The notes below the pieces were generated by a model. It was not told where the DNA came from, searched no databases, and was given only the letters and a program-made list of their open reading frames with translations. Shown piece by piece: positions 16,458 through 25,150 of a stretch of 64,000 nt of DNA. Both the position numbers and the translations under genes were made by a program. The DNA is taken from positions 55,660 through 119,659 of the forward strand of contig DIJZ01000022.1 of assembly GCA_002421425.1 (NCBI GenBank), in the 5' to 3' direction. Numbering within the stretch: the stretch's first letter is position 1; every line of letters starts with the position of its first letter. The stretch comes from Caldifarciminota bacterium UBA5631 (GTDB taxonomy: Bacteria > Hydrothermota > Hydrothermia > UBA1063).

Positions 16458-17016
16458 GGTCATTGAGAAGCAGAATGTTCGCATATACCTCGATGTTAAT
16501 GGTGTGGTTTTTGATGTTTTGGTGGGTCCACGATTTTCCGAAGAACTTGATATTGGGAGTAGTGCGAAGATCTTCGTCGCTATGATTACTACTGATGAAG
16601 AGGTGATGATATATGGGTTTAAAACCTCCGAGGAAAGAGAAGTTTTTAAAAATCTTATAAAGCTTAAGGGTATTGGACCTAATGTAGTGTTTAGAATAAT
16701 GTCTGCACTTGAGTTAGATGAACTCCTCGCCTGTCTTGAGACAGGAAATATAGAGAGGCTCTCAGGGGTAAAAGGTGTGGGCCCTAAAAGAGCTGAGCGA
16801 ATCATCTTTGAAGCCCAAGGGCTATCGGGGACATTGAAGTCCAGGAAAATGGAGGGTACAACGAGGGCGAAGGCAATTTCTGCGCTTGTAACTCTTGGAT
16901 TGAAAGAGGCAGAGGCAGCCAAACTCGTTGACCAGTCCATCAAGAAACTCGGGAAATTGGCTCAAGTTGAGGAAGTGATAAAGGTTGCTCTGGGAGGGAA
17001 CATTGAGGATAACTGA
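16435..17016 (+). CDS. ruvA: Holliday junction branch migration protein RuvA
   Basis: RuvA tetramers bind the four-way junction and load RuvB motors. The 193-residue protein has an OB-fold domain (about 1-62), two helix-hairpin-helix motifs (KLKGIGPNVVFRIM and SGVKGVGPKRAERI, about 76-125) and a C-terminal three-helix domain (about 145-190, ALVTLGLKEAEAAKLV) that contacts RuvB. It overlaps ruvC upstream and ruvB downstream, so translation of the three is likely coupled. Confidence 0.96.
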   Translation: MLYALEGKVIEKQNVRIYLDVNGVVFDVLVGPRFSEELDIGSSAKIFVAMITTDEEVMIYGFKTSEEREVFKNLIKLKGIGPNVVFRIMSALELDELLACLETGNIERLSGVKGVGPKRAERIIFEAQGLSGTLKSRKMEGTTRAKAISALVTLGLKEAEAAKLVDQSIKKLGKLAQVEEVIKVALGGNIEDN

Positions 17017-18031
17017 TCCTCAGGGGGTTTTTGATGAGGACAGGGAACTTGATAGGACTCTGAGACCCGTCTTTTTCAGTGAATTTGTGGGGCAGGATAG
17101 AATCAAAGAGAATCTTATGGTCTTTGTTAAGGCGGCTCAGAAGAGAAAGGAGCAGCTTGATCATGTGCTCCTTCTGGGTCCTCCAGGCCTGGGAAAAACT
17201 ACACTTGCCTATATTATTGCCAATGAAATGGAAGTGAATATCAAAACTACATCTGGACCCATTCTTGAGAGACCCGTGGATCTCATTGGGATTCTGACCT
17301 CTCTGAAAGAACGGGATGTCCTGTTCATTGACGAAATACATAGACTTCCCAGAGCCGTAGAGGAGTATCTGTATTCGGCAATGGAGGATTTTAAGATTGA
17401 TATAGTTCTTGACAAAGGCCCTCGTGCCGAGTCGGTGAAAATCGATATTGCACCTTTTACTCTGGTGGGAGCTACGACAAGGGTTGGACTTTTGACCTCC
17501 CCACTTATTTCAAGATTCGGAATGTCCTTCAGACTTGACTACTATGGAGTTGAAGAGCTTTACAGGATCGTCCTTAGATCGGCGTCAATTCTGAAAATTA
17601 AAATTGAGGATGACGGTGCAAAGGAAATTGCAAAAAGGTCACGGGGGACTCCGAGGGTCGCAAACAGATTGTTAAGAAGGGTAAGGGACTATGCAGAAAT
17701 AAGGTCAAATGGCGTAATTGATCTTGGTATAACTAATTATGCGCTTAACAACTTAGACGTTGATGAGAAGGGGCTGGACGAGATGGATAAGAAAATCTTG
17801 AGAACGATTATTGAGAAATTTGGAGGAGGTCCAGTTGGCATTAAAACTCTCTCTCATGCAGTTTCAGAGGACCCAGGGACTATTGAAGAAGTATACGAAC
17901 CTTACCTGCTTAGAGAGGGATTTCTGAAAAGAACCACAAGGGGTAGAGTTGTAACCCCTGCTGCTTATAAACACCTAGGATACGAGATGAAGGGCCTTTA
18001 TAAAGACATTTTCAATGATGCGGAGGTGTGA
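17003..18031 (+). CDS. ruvB: Holliday junction DNA helicase RuvB
   Basis: RuvB is the AAA+ ring motor that drives branch migration. It has LRPVFFSEFVGQDRIKENL, Walker A LLGPPGLGKTT, Walker B VLFIDEIHRL, sensor LVGATTRVGLL, the arginine-finger region ISRFG and a C-terminal winged helix (from about residue 270, GGPVGIKTLSHAV). I chose the TTG at 17003 because GGGAGGG (16992-16998) lies 4 nt upstream. TTG 16985 is in frame but lies before that site. This gives 342 residues and a 14-nt overlap with ruvA. Confidence 0.96.
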   Translation: MRITDPQGVFDEDRELDRTLRPVFFSEFVGQDRIKENLMVFVKAAQKRKEQLDHVLLLGPPGLGKTTLAYIIANEMEVNIKTTSGPILERPVDLIGILTSLKERDVLFIDEIHRLPRAVEEYLYSAMEDFKIDIVLDKGPRAESVKIDIAPFTLVGATTRVGLLTSPLISRFGMSFRLDYYGVEELYRIVLRSASILKIKIEDDGAKEIAKRSRGTPRVANRLLRRVRDYAEIRSNGVIDLGITNYALNNLDVDEKGLDEMDKKILRTIIEKFGGGPVGIKTLSHAVSEDPGTIEEVYEPYLLREGFLKRTTRGRVVTPAAYKHLGYEMKGLYKDIFNDAEV

Positions 18032-18035
18032 TGCT

Positions 18036-18614
18036 ATGAAGATAAGAATTAGAGACAAAGATGCTTTGATTATTGTTGATGTTCAGAAAGATTTTTGTCC
18101 TGGAGGTGCTTTGGCGGTTCCCCAGGGAGATGAGGTAGTGCCGATTTTAAACAGATATATCGAACTCTTTTTCACCCACGGAGCTCCGGTAGTTGCCACC
18201 AGGGATTGGCACCCCGAGAATCACTCATCTTTTAAGGATTTCGGGGGAGTGTGGCCACCCCATTGTATCAGAGGCACCAATGGTGCATCCTTTCATTCCG
18301 ATCTTGCTTTACCAAAGAATGCTCTTATTGTCTCAAAGGCAACTGAACCTGAAAGTGAAGCTTATTCTGGATTTGATGGTACAAATCTTGAAAAAACACT
18401 AAAGGGGCAGGGCGTTACAAGAGTATTCGTAGGTGGGCTTGCCACTGACTATTGCGTGAAGGCAACCGTGTTAGATGCCTTAAGATTCGGGTTCTGCACC
18501 TTTGTGCTCATCGATGCAACGAGGGGTGTTAACATTTTACCTGATGACTCTGAAAGGGCAATAATTGACATGCTGGAGAAGGGCGCAATAGGAATTAGTC
18601 TTCAGGATATTTAG
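18036..18614 (+). CDS. pncA: Nicotinamidase / isochorismatase-family hydrolase
   Basis: Nicotinamidase deamidates nicotinamide to nicotinic acid in NAD salvage. The 192-residue protein carries the triad Asp15 (IVDVQKDF), Lys101 (IVSKAT) and Cys140 (TDYCVKATVLDA), and the metal-binding DWHPENHSSF. The ATG at 18036 is preceded by GGAGGT (18022-18027). The gene follows ruvB by 4 nt. The D-W-H-P-x-N-H motif and Cys context favour nicotinamidase over other isochorismatase-fold enzymes. Confidence 0.93.
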   Translation: MKIRIRDKDALIIVDVQKDFCPGGALAVPQGDEVVPILNRYIELFFTHGAPVVATRDWHPENHSSFKDFGGVWPPHCIRGTNGASFHSDLALPKNALIVSKATEPESEAYSGFDGTNLEKTLKGQGVTRVFVGGLATDYCVKATVLDALRFGFCTFVLIDATRGVNILPDDSERAIIDMLEKGAIGISLQDI

Positions 18615-18630
18615 GCATCACTTTAGTAAA

Positions 18631-19665
18631 ATGAATTCAAAGGTTCTCATACTTATGAGTGGAGGGATTGATTCCTCCGTTGCAGCAGCTGTTCTTAAGG
18701 AACAGGGATACAGGGTTGGAGGATTAACCTTTAGCTTGCTGGGAAAGGATACCGACTCTGAATCTATAGAGGACGCAAAACAAGTTGCCAGGATTTTAGG
18801 TATAGAGCATTTTGTAATTGACCTTTCGAGTTACTTCAATGATACAATAATTAAGTATTTCCTTCAGGAATACAGGGATGGAAGAACACCCAACGTATGC
18901 GCTCTGTGTAATAGAGAAATCAAGATAAAGATGGGGCTACACTTTGCTGATGAATTGGGTTTTGACTATATTGCCACAGGTCACTATGCCAGAGTTCAGC
19001 ACGATGGGCAAGAGGTCCACCTCAAAAAAGCTCTATGGAAAGAAAAGTCTCAGGAGTATTACCTTGCGCTGACAGGCAAAACTGATCTCGCGAGGGTGCT
19101 GTTTCCCCTGGGTGAGTTTTCAAAAGCTGAGGTAAGAAAGAAAGCGAGGGAACTTGGGTATTCAATTCACGAAAAGGAAGAAAGCCAGGATATATGTTTT
19201 GTGGGAAAGGATTATAGGGACTTTTTGAAAAATCGTGGATTCAATGTGAAAAAAGGGGTGATTAGGGATCTGCTCGGTAATGTTCTGGGAACACATGATG
19301 GGTATTACTTTTTTACCATTGGACAGAGAAGGGGACTTGGAGTTTCAGGAGGCGAGAGGCTTTATGTTAGAGGCATAAACCCACAGGAAAATGAGATTAC
19401 CGTTGCGCCGCTAAAATCCCTCTACGATTCCTGTTTCTATGTTGGGAGTGTTAACTTAATCGAAGATGTAGGAAATCGATTCATCGCGACTGTTAGAGTT
19501 AGATACAGAGGAGAGGAAGCGGAAGCCCGTTTGAGAAAGGAGGGAGAATTGTACAAAGTGGAATTGACGCGAAGGCTTTTTGCTGTTACACCCGGCCAGA
19601 TAGCAGTTTTCTACCAAGGCGATCTTGTAGTTGGTGGGGGTTTTATTGTTGAAAAGTGCCGTTAG
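18631..19665 (+). CDS. mnmA: tRNA-specific 2-thiouridylase MnmA
   Basis: MnmA adds sulfur to U34 of tRNA Lys, Glu and Gln. The 344-residue protein has the PP-loop SGGIDSS (residues 10-16), catalytic Cys90 (NVCALCN) and Cys189 (SQDICFVG), the ATGHYARV motif and the central-domain motif FTIGQRRGLG. The last third matches the C-terminal beta-barrel. The start lies 16 nt after pncA. A second PP-loop gene overlaps its 3' end. Confidence 0.96.
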   Translation: MNSKVLILMSGGIDSSVAAAVLKEQGYRVGGLTFSLLGKDTDSESIEDAKQVARILGIEHFVIDLSSYFNDTIIKYFLQEYRDGRTPNVCALCNREIKIKMGLHFADELGFDYIATGHYARVQHDGQEVHLKKALWKEKSQEYYLALTGKTDLARVLFPLGEFSKAEVRKKARELGYSIHEKEESQDICFVGKDYRDFLKNRGFNVKKGVIRDLLGNVLGTHDGYYFFTIGQRRGLGVSGGERLYVRGINPQENEITVAPLKSLYDSCFYVGSVNLIEDVGNRFIATVRVRYRGEEAEARLRKEGELYKVELTRRLFAVTPGQIAVFYQGDLVVGGGFIVEKCR

Positions 19666-20653
19666 AGCAGTTGCTCTTCTTTCAGGAGGTCTTGATTCTA
19701 CTCTTGCTGCAATGATTTTGAAAGAAAAGGGCATAGAGGTTTCTGGATTAGCAGTGATCACCCCTTTCTTTTCGAAAGAGCGCGTCGAGGATATTGGCAG
19801 TAAACTCCGTTCGTATTATGAAGTCCTTAAAATACCAGTTAAGTTGGTATATGTAATGGAGGAGTATTTCCCGCTCATAGAAAGATCCAAATATGGTTTT
19901 GGTAGACATCTTAACCCATGTATTGACTGCAAGATATTGTTTTTGACTCTTGCAAAAAAATATATGGAAGAAATAGGAGCTCAGTTTGTCATCACCGGCG
20001 ATGTACTGGGGCAGAGGTCAATGTCACAGAGCCTGAAGTCAATGCTATTAATTGAGCAGGAGGCAGGCTTGTCGGGCAAAGTTGTTAGACCACTTTCAGG
20101 TCTTCTCCTTCCGCCAACGGAACCAGAACTGAGGGGATACGTGGAAAGAAGGTGGCTTTTGGGGATTGAGGGAAAGAAAAGGACATTCCAGATTAAACTG
20201 GCAGAAGAAATGGGAATTGCCGAATACCCACAGCCTGCAGGCGGCTGTCTTTTGACAGTTTCTGACTTTTCAAGAAAGGTGCGGGATCTATTAGAGAATC
20301 ATGAGTTAGATTTGCAACAAATTGAACTTCTGAAAATTGGAAGACATTTTCGGGTTCATGGAGTTAAGCTCGTTGTGGGAAAAAACGAACATGAAAACAA
20401 AAGTCTTGAGGAGGCCTGGAGGGGATTTGGATACCTTCTCCTTCCCGTTAATGTGAAAGGCGCTACAGGTCTTGTATTAAGTATAGAAAAAATTCAGAAG
20501 GAAGACCTTGAAATTCATCTGAAAATTGTTGGTAGGTACTGTGACAGTAAGTCGGGAATTCTTTTCAGGATTTTGGCACCGGATGGTGAAAGTAATGAGG
20601 TTTTGCTTGTGGACGCATTTAAGCCGTTCGAATCCGATAGATACATGGTTTAA
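19649..20653 (+). CDS. PP-loop ATPase related to MnmA/ThiI, probable RNA sulfurtransferase
   Basis: The protein opens with a PP-loop (LLSGGLDSTLAA) and has a CxxC pair in NPCIDCKILF and the conserved AGGCLLT motif. This resembles ThiI/MnmA-like enzymes that adenylate a substrate before sulfur transfer. It lacks the MnmA FTIGQRRG signature. The region after about residue 225 is a separate, unassigned domain. TTG 19649 was chosen for its spacing from GTGGGGG (19634-19640), and TTG 19631 or 19646 are also possible. It overlaps mnmA by 17 nt and ends 1 nt from the convergent DUF4416 gene. The substrate is unknown. Confidence 0.75.
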   Translation: MKSAVRAVALLSGGLDSTLAAMILKEKGIEVSGLAVITPFFSKERVEDIGSKLRSYYEVLKIPVKLVYVMEEYFPLIERSKYGFGRHLNPCIDCKILFLTLAKKYMEEIGAQFVITGDVLGQRSMSQSLKSMLLIEQEAGLSGKVVRPLSGLLLPPTEPELRGYVERRWLLGIEGKKRTFQIKLAEEMGIAEYPQPAGGCLLTVSDFSRKVRDLLENHELDLQQIELLKIGRHFRVHGVKLVVGKNEHENKSLEEAWRGFGYLLLPVNVKGATGLVLSIEKIQKEDLEIHLKIVGRYCDSKSGILFRILAPDGESNEVLLVDAFKPFESDRYMV

Positions 20654-20654
20654 A

Positions 20655-21191
20655 TTATTCTATTCCTTCCTTGCGCCTTGTGAGATATAATTTTTGTCTT
20701 TGTGTATTAAAGAATCTCAGTGCAGCATCGGATTTATAATCAGGATAAGTCCACTGGAAAGGTTGAAAACCGTAAAGGTTCCTGTAAAACAGCGTAACTT
20801 CTGCGTAAATGCCTTTGCCAATATAAATGCGGTGGTAATAATTTTTTGTTGTAAAGAGCACCACGTTACTCAATGAAATGTATCCCGGGTCAATGTTGAT
20901 AGTTCTTTTACCATGGACCGAATGTGATTCTTCAATCCGATTGGACTCAAGTTTTATCAGGTGAAGGTTTTCAGGACTCCTGAGGCCTTTGAAGGTAACC
21001 CACAATCGCTGTAAACCTTCTCCCATCTCCTTTTCGTAGTATTTGCTGAAGGTATCGAAAGTCAGGGTTTCGGTTCGGTCTTCTATTTCTCCCAGTGGAA
21101 GAAGTATCTCCTGAAGCTTCTCAAGATTTCTACTCAAAGTAATTATACCAGCGAAGAGAAGGACGGATTCAGGTTTTTTAACTGAGCCCAT
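20655..21191 (-). CDS. DUF4416-family protein
   Basis: This 178-residue protein matches the DUF4416 family, of unknown function. It begins MGSVKKPESVLLFAGII and has FDTFSKYYEKEMGEGL, INIDPGYISLSNVVLFTTKNY and a C-terminal FFNTQRQKLY. No membrane segment or signal peptide is seen. The frame stays open upstream, but that part is antisense to ribD. The ATG at 21191 has a TATAAT box 6 nt upstream and no ribosome binding site, so it is probably read from a leaderless mRNA. Confidence 0.85.
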   Translation of the reverse strand: MGSVKKPESVLLFAGIITLSRNLEKLQEILLPLGEIEDRTETLTFDTFSKYYEKEMGEGLQRLWVTFKGLRSPENLHLIKLESNRIEESHSVHGKRTINIDPGYISLSNVVLFTTKNYYHRIYIGKGIYAEVTLFYRNLYGFQPFQWTYPDYKSDAALRFFNTQRQKLYLTRRKEGIE

Positions 21192-21197
21192 ATTAAT

Positions 21198-21203
21198 ATT
21201 ATA
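21198..21203 (-). promoter_or_regulatory. -10 box for the DUF4416 gene, leaderless arrangement
   Basis: A perfect TATAAT on the minus strand (21203-21198) stands 6 nt before the ATG at 21191. No good -35 box is visible at 17 nt. The position implies transcription starting at the start codon. It is back to back with the ribD promoter. Confidence 0.55.
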
Positions 21204-21205
21204 AC

Positions 21206-21234
21206 GTGAAGCTGCGGGATGTAGCTTGTATAAT
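21206..21234 (+). promoter_or_regulatory. Promoter for the ribD operon, leaderless arrangement
   Basis: A perfect TATAAT (21229-21234) lies 6 nt before the ribD ATG (21241). A weak -35-like GTGAAG (21206-21211) stands 17 nt upstream. No ribosome binding site fits in the 6-nt gap. The first gene of the longest plus-strand operon in the window therefore appears to be leaderless. Confidence 0.6.
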
Positions 21235-21240
21235 TCCAGT

Positions 21241-22326
21241 ATGACTGAAGAAGAGAAGTATATGGAATTCACACTGGAGCTGGCGAAGTTGGGATTGGGT
21301 TTCACGTCCCCAAATCCTTGTGTTGGTGCTGTAATAGTTAATAATGGCAGAGTTGTTGGTATCGGATACCATAAGAAAAAAGGGGATAAACACGCGGAGA
21401 TAAGAGCTATTGAGGATGCGAGAGGGCATCTTGAAGGTTCGACCCTATATGTCAACCTGGAGCCCTGTACTGTACACGGTGCTACGCCTCCTTGTGCGCC
21501 AGTTATCGCAGAGTCTGGGATAAAAAGAGTTGTAATTTCCAATCTTGATCCAAACCCAGCAGTAAACGGTAATGGAGTCCAATATCTAAGATCCAGGGGT
21601 ATTGATGTTTGCGTTGGTGTTCTCGAAAGGGAGGGTGCCTTTCTAAACAGATTTTTCTTTCACTATATGAAAAGCGGTACTCCATACGTAATTGTTAAAG
21701 TTGCCACTTCAATCGATGGATTTATTGCTGACAGAATGGGTAGTTCAAAATGGATTTCTGGGGAGGAATCGCGTAGATATGTGCACCAGATGAGAGGAGA
21801 AGTGGATGGAATAATGGTCGGAAAGGGAACAGTGAAGAAGGACGATCCCGAATTAACCCCACGAAAGGTCTATTCGCCGAGGATTCCGGACAGAATTATT
21901 GTTGCGCGGGAGCCTTTAGAAAATTTTGACTACAAGGTTTTCAAAGGCCCTGGAAGAGTATTTATAATAACTGGGGAAGGCTCAAAATGGGATATTCCAC
22001 AGAACCTTGAGCAGAGCGTGGTTCTTATTAGAGCGGAATCTAATGAAGATGGAACTATCAATCTAATGGATGCTATGCAGAAACTTGGTACATATGGCCT
22101 CCATTCAATCCTTTGTGAAGGTGGAAGTTTCCTCATTGGTGAGATTCTAAAGCAGGGTTTGTTAGATGAATTTGTAATTTTTTACGCTCCAATGATTCTT
22201 GGTGACGGAATCAGGGTTTTTGGGAATACCTCCTTCAGCGTTGAAGAGGCTTTCAGAGATTTTGATTTATATGAGCGTAAAGAGTTTGGAATGGATGTGA
22301 TGATGAGGCTTGTAAAACATGAGTGA
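21241..22326 (+). CDS. ribD: Bifunctional riboflavin biosynthesis deaminase/reductase RibD
   Basis: RibD deaminates the pyrimidine from GTP cyclohydrolase II and then reduces its ribosyl side chain. The 361-residue protein has an N-terminal deaminase with zinc ligands His51 (KHAEIRA), Cys76 and Cys85 (EPCTVHGATPPC) and NPCVGAVIV near the start. The C-terminal DHFR-like reductase (from about 147) has VKVATSIDGFIA, ISGEESR and LCEGGSFL. The ATG at 21241 is preferred over TTG 21226, which overlaps the -10 box. No other rib genes are present. Confidence 0.96.
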   Translation: MTEEEKYMEFTLELAKLGLGFTSPNPCVGAVIVNNGRVVGIGYHKKKGDKHAEIRAIEDARGHLEGSTLYVNLEPCTVHGATPPCAPVIAESGIKRVVISNLDPNPAVNGNGVQYLRSRGIDVCVGVLEREGAFLNRFFFHYMKSGTPYVIVKVATSIDGFIADRMGSSKWISGEESRRYVHQMRGEVDGIMVGKGTVKKDDPELTPRKVYSPRIPDRIIVAREPLENFDYKVFKGPGRVFIITGEGSKWDIPQNLEQSVVLIRAESNEDGTINLMDAMQKLGTYGLHSILCEGGSFLIGEILKQGLLDEFVIFYAPMILGDGIRVFGNTSFSVEEAFRDFDLYERKEFGMDVMMRLVKHE

Positions 22327-22888
22327 AAGAGTAATAGATTTTTTTTCCAGTATAATTTCCAGTCGGGAATTGGTTGTTTTTGTAGTTTCTATGTTACCCA
22401 TCGTTGAACTTAGGGGAGCCATACCCCTTGCTGTATTTCAGTTTAAGTTTGATATTCTTAAAGCATTTCTGCTTTCTGTAGGAGGGAACCTTCTAATTGT
22501 TGTACCCCTTGTGTTTTTGATGGATCTCGCCGAGAAGCATTTCAGGAAATATGCTCTCCTTGATCGGTGGATGAGCAGGCTGTTTGAAAGGGCAAAGAAA
22601 CGAGGCGGATATGTTGAGAAGTACAAGTCATTAGGCCTTTTTCTTTTTGTTGCAATTCCATTACCTGGAACGGGTGCGTGGACTGGGGCACTGGTGGCTT
22701 ATCTTCTGTCCATGGATAAGAAAATTGCATTTATATCCATAGCTCTAGGTGTTGTGATGGCGGGCCTTCTCGTTACCTTTTTTACTACTCTGGGTTTGTG
22801 GAAAGGTTTGTTACTGGCTGTGTTGACTCTATTTGTTTTAGACAGAGTTTTGACGGTAATTCTGGATAAATTTTACTCAAAGGCTTAA
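22319..22888 (+). CDS. Small multi-drug export family membrane protein (COG2426 type)
   Basis: This 189-residue integral membrane protein has about five hydrophobic segments. It carries the family features MLPIVELRGAIPLAVF near the N-terminus and IPLPGTGAWTGAL in the middle. The family name is historical and the substrate is not established. The ATG overlaps the ribD stop by 8 nt. Nothing in the sequence links it to riboflavin. Confidence 0.8.
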   Translation: MSERVIDFFSSIISSRELVVFVVSMLPIVELRGAIPLAVFQFKFDILKAFLLSVGGNLLIVVPLVFLMDLAEKHFRKYALLDRWMSRLFERAKKRGGYVEKYKSLGLFLFVAIPLPGTGAWTGALVAYLLSMDKKIAFISIALGVVMAGLLVTFFTTLGLWKGLLLAVLTLFVLDRVLTVILDKFYSKA

Positions 22889-22914
22889 AATATTTTTAGA
22901 ACAGGAGGTGGTTA

Positions 22915-24045
22915 ATGAAAGCAGTTTTAAGTTTTAGCTTTAGGGACGTATGGAATGGTGTGAAGTACAGCTTCAGCTTCAAGAAGCTCTGGACGCAACT
23001 CCAGGGATTGCTTCTGGGGGTTTTCATATATTCAGTTTTCGCATATATTGCGCTCCTTGTCTCTGGGCTCTCTCTTGGTGAAATATGGTACTATTGGAAA
23101 TTTGTACCTATCCCCGTTGGTGAGGGTTTATCAATCTTGGGTAAGATTTTGATTGCAATAGGGATTTTTGCATTTGTGCTTCTGAATTACGTATACGCTG
23201 TGGCTGTTGCAAAGATAACCATTGAACAACTTCGAGGCGATGAATTCTATGAGGTGAAGGATGCAGTGAAGTTTGCCTGGAAAAAAGGCTGGCCTGTGAT
23301 TACGACGCCCCTCAGCATCACCTTCGTGATTGTGTTTATTCTTGTTGGAGGTATAATACTCGGGTTATTGGGGAAGATCCCTTATGCCGGCGAAATTATC
23401 ATACTCATTTCCGTGATTCCTGCGATTGTGATGTGTTTCTTCCTGGTCTACCTTTTTATCGCGTTGCTGTTTTCACTAATTTTGCCACCTTCCGTGGTTG
23501 CCTCTTCGGAATCAGACACTTTTGATACCCTTTTTGAAGTGTTCTCCACTTTGAATGAGCAGCCCTTCAGATTCGTGCTTTATCAGTTTTATACCTGGAT
23601 CCTTGCTCTTTTTACCTCTTCACTTTTTGCATGGGCCCTTGGCAGAGCGGTCTGGATAATGGATAGAGTCTGGGGCGCTTCCTGGCTGATGGGAGCCAAA
23701 TTTAAGGCTGTGGAAGAGACTGCGCTCTATTTCTTTACCAGCTCGCCCGTATTTTCTTCATTTTACCCATACTTCAGGTTTCTCGGTGTAGGTGCAATTT
23801 TAAACGTTCCTGCTTCACTGCCACCTGCTGGTGGTCTTGCTACCTTTGTAGGTTTCTTCTTCGGAATTGGATTGTATCTGATGGTTTTTCTTGTGATCGC
23901 CCAGGTAATTAACTCTCTAAACGTTGGCACTCTCATTTCTTATCTTGTGATTGTCAAAAAGAAGGATGAGCTTGACCTTCTCGAGACCAAGAAAGAAGAA
24001 GTAGGGGAAAAACCCCTGGAGGAAGGAGAGGGGACCTCTAAGTGA
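22915..24045 (+). CDS. Multi-pass membrane protein of unknown function
   Basis: I do not recognise this 376-residue protein. It has about six to eight hydrophobic segments (for example about 30-50, 78-100, 130-150, 158-190, 225-245, 295-330) and a charged cytoplasmic-looking tail rich in Lys and Glu. A strong AGGAGG lies 6 nt before the ATG. Its GTGA overlap with the following PilM-like gene suggests it belongs to the same four-gene envelope block (22915-25758). Confidence 0.8.
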   Translation: MKAVLSFSFRDVWNGVKYSFSFKKLWTQLQGLLLGVFIYSVFAYIALLVSGLSLGEIWYYWKFVPIPVGEGLSILGKILIAIGIFAFVLLNYVYAVAVAKITIEQLRGDEFYEVKDAVKFAWKKGWPVITTPLSITFVIVFILVGGIILGLLGKIPYAGEIIILISVIPAIVMCFFLVYLFIALLFSLILPPSVVASSESDTFDTLFEVFSTLNEQPFRFVLYQFYTWILALFTSSLFAWALGRAVWIMDRVWGASWLMGAKFKAVEETALYFFTSSPVFSSFYPYFRFLGVGAILNVPASLPPAGGLATFVGFFFGIGLYLMVFLVIAQVINSLNVGTLISYLVIVKKKDELDLLETKKEEVGEKPLEEGEGTSK

Positions 24046-24764
24046 TTGGTATTGAATTGGATTTTGAGCAGTTTCGGCTTGTAAGGAGAGAAAGAGGCAA
24101 AGTTTTAGAGTTCGCCGAAGGACCAGTTAATCAGCTATCGGGATTTAAGGGAGAGGACGTCTATCTGTGTTTTCGTGCTCCCAAGACCATCGGAAAACTT
24201 TACGAAGGTAAGGTCTCACCAGGGCTTGTCGGGCAGGAACTGGGCACTGTTTTTGAGACGCGAAAGAGAAGTTTCAAATCCAGGGATGGGAGCTTCACCT
24301 TTGTAGGTGGGGTGGAAAAAGATACATACAATTCAGTGCTGGAGCTCGTAAATTCCATAAAAATCCCCAGGTTGAGGCGATTGGATTTCTCTCCGTTTGT
24401 GCTGCATGATCTTCTTTATTTCTTTAATTTCGCACTGAAACACAAAGATTTTATCGCATTGTCTTTCAATGGCAAGTATTTTTTCTACGCCATCTGTAAA
24501 GGAAGTATCGTGCGGCTGGTTTCATCGGCTGAGTCGGCTGGAGCGATGGAACTGATTCCTGAGCTTGTTAAGACCTTTTTCGAAGAGGGGCTCAATTTTT
24601 TTGTTTTAACGGGAGACTATTCTAAAGAAATTCTTAGTGGACTTAAGGAGATATCTGAAGACGGGGAAATCGAGATCTTAAATCCATTTATTGAATTCAA
24701 GATTGCTACCTCGAAGGAAGTTAAGCAAGCTGCGTTCTCGAATGCCCTCGGAGTGACTTTATGA
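24042..24764 (+). CDS. PilM-like protein (type IV pilus actin-like ATPase family, divergent)
   Basis: PilM is a cytoplasmic actin-like protein that binds the PilN N-terminus. This 240-residue protein starts IGIELDFEQFRLV, similar to the IGIDIGSxxVK opening of PilM, and ends AAFSNALGVTL, similar to the ALGLALR ending. It is about 100 residues shorter than typical PilM, and the classic actin-fold phosphate loops are not obvious. The call rests mainly on these ends and on the two following genes. It starts with GTG and overlaps its downstream neighbour by 4 nt. Confidence 0.55.
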   Translation: MIGIELDFEQFRLVRRERGKVLEFAEGPVNQLSGFKGEDVYLCFRAPKTIGKLYEGKVSPGLVGQELGTVFETRKRSFKSRDGSFTFVGGVEKDTYNSVLELVNSIKIPRLRRLDFSPFVLHDLLYFFNFALKHKDFIALSFNGKYFFYAICKGSIVRLVSSAESAGAMELIPELVKTFFEEGLNFFVLTGDYSKEILSGLKEISEDGEIEILNPFIEFKIATSKEVKQAAFSNALGVTL

Positions 24765-25150
24765 TTTTAAGATTCAACTTTTACAAAAGGAAATTCCCAT
24801 GGGGTGTTGTGCTTCTTCTGTGTCTTGTACTCTCTGCTGGGGGAGTCCTGGTATCATCACCTGACCTTCTTAAGAATTTTGTAGGGGAAACCACGCTCTG
24901 GAGCCAGAGAATCAGATCTTCAAAAAGGGATTTTTCTTTAACTCGTGAAAAACAGAAAAAGGAAAAGCTTGTACTCTGCGGAGTGATGCAGGTTGGAGAC
25001 CAGAGGTATGCATTCATAAAGACCCTTGACAACAAACAATATATGCTGAAGGAAGGGTCTTTTGCGGGAGATTTTAGAGTCGATTTAATAACCACAGACT
25101 CAGTTCTGATTACAAGGTCGGATTATACAAAGGAGACCCTCAGATGGTAA
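24761..25150 (+). CDS. PilN/PilP-like single-pass membrane protein
   Basis: The 129-residue protein has a short basic N-terminus (MILRFNFYKRK), one membrane segment (about 14-31) and a periplasmic part. The last 60 residues, from LVLCGVMQVGDQRYAF through YMLKEGSFAGDFRV to the final strands, follow the PilP/GspC pattern of short beta strands around a GxxxG turn. It may combine a PilN-like anchor with a PilP-like domain. It overlaps both neighbours (4 and 7 nt). Low similarity makes the family call tentative. Confidence 0.5.
   Translation: MILRFNFYKRKFPWGVVLLLCLVLSAGGVLVSSPDLLKNFVGETTLWSQRIRSSKRDFSLTREKQKKEKLVLCGVMQVGDQRYAFIKTLDNKQYMLKEGSFAGDFRVDLITTDSVLITRSDYTKETLRW

Noticed and set aside
16374..16943. 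A 189-codon open frame on the minus strand.
   Set aside because: It is antisense to ruvA, which has full homology and motifs.
21192..21542. N-terminal extension of the DUF4416 gene.
   Set aside because: It is antisense to ribD and proline-rich. The family begins at the ATG 21191.
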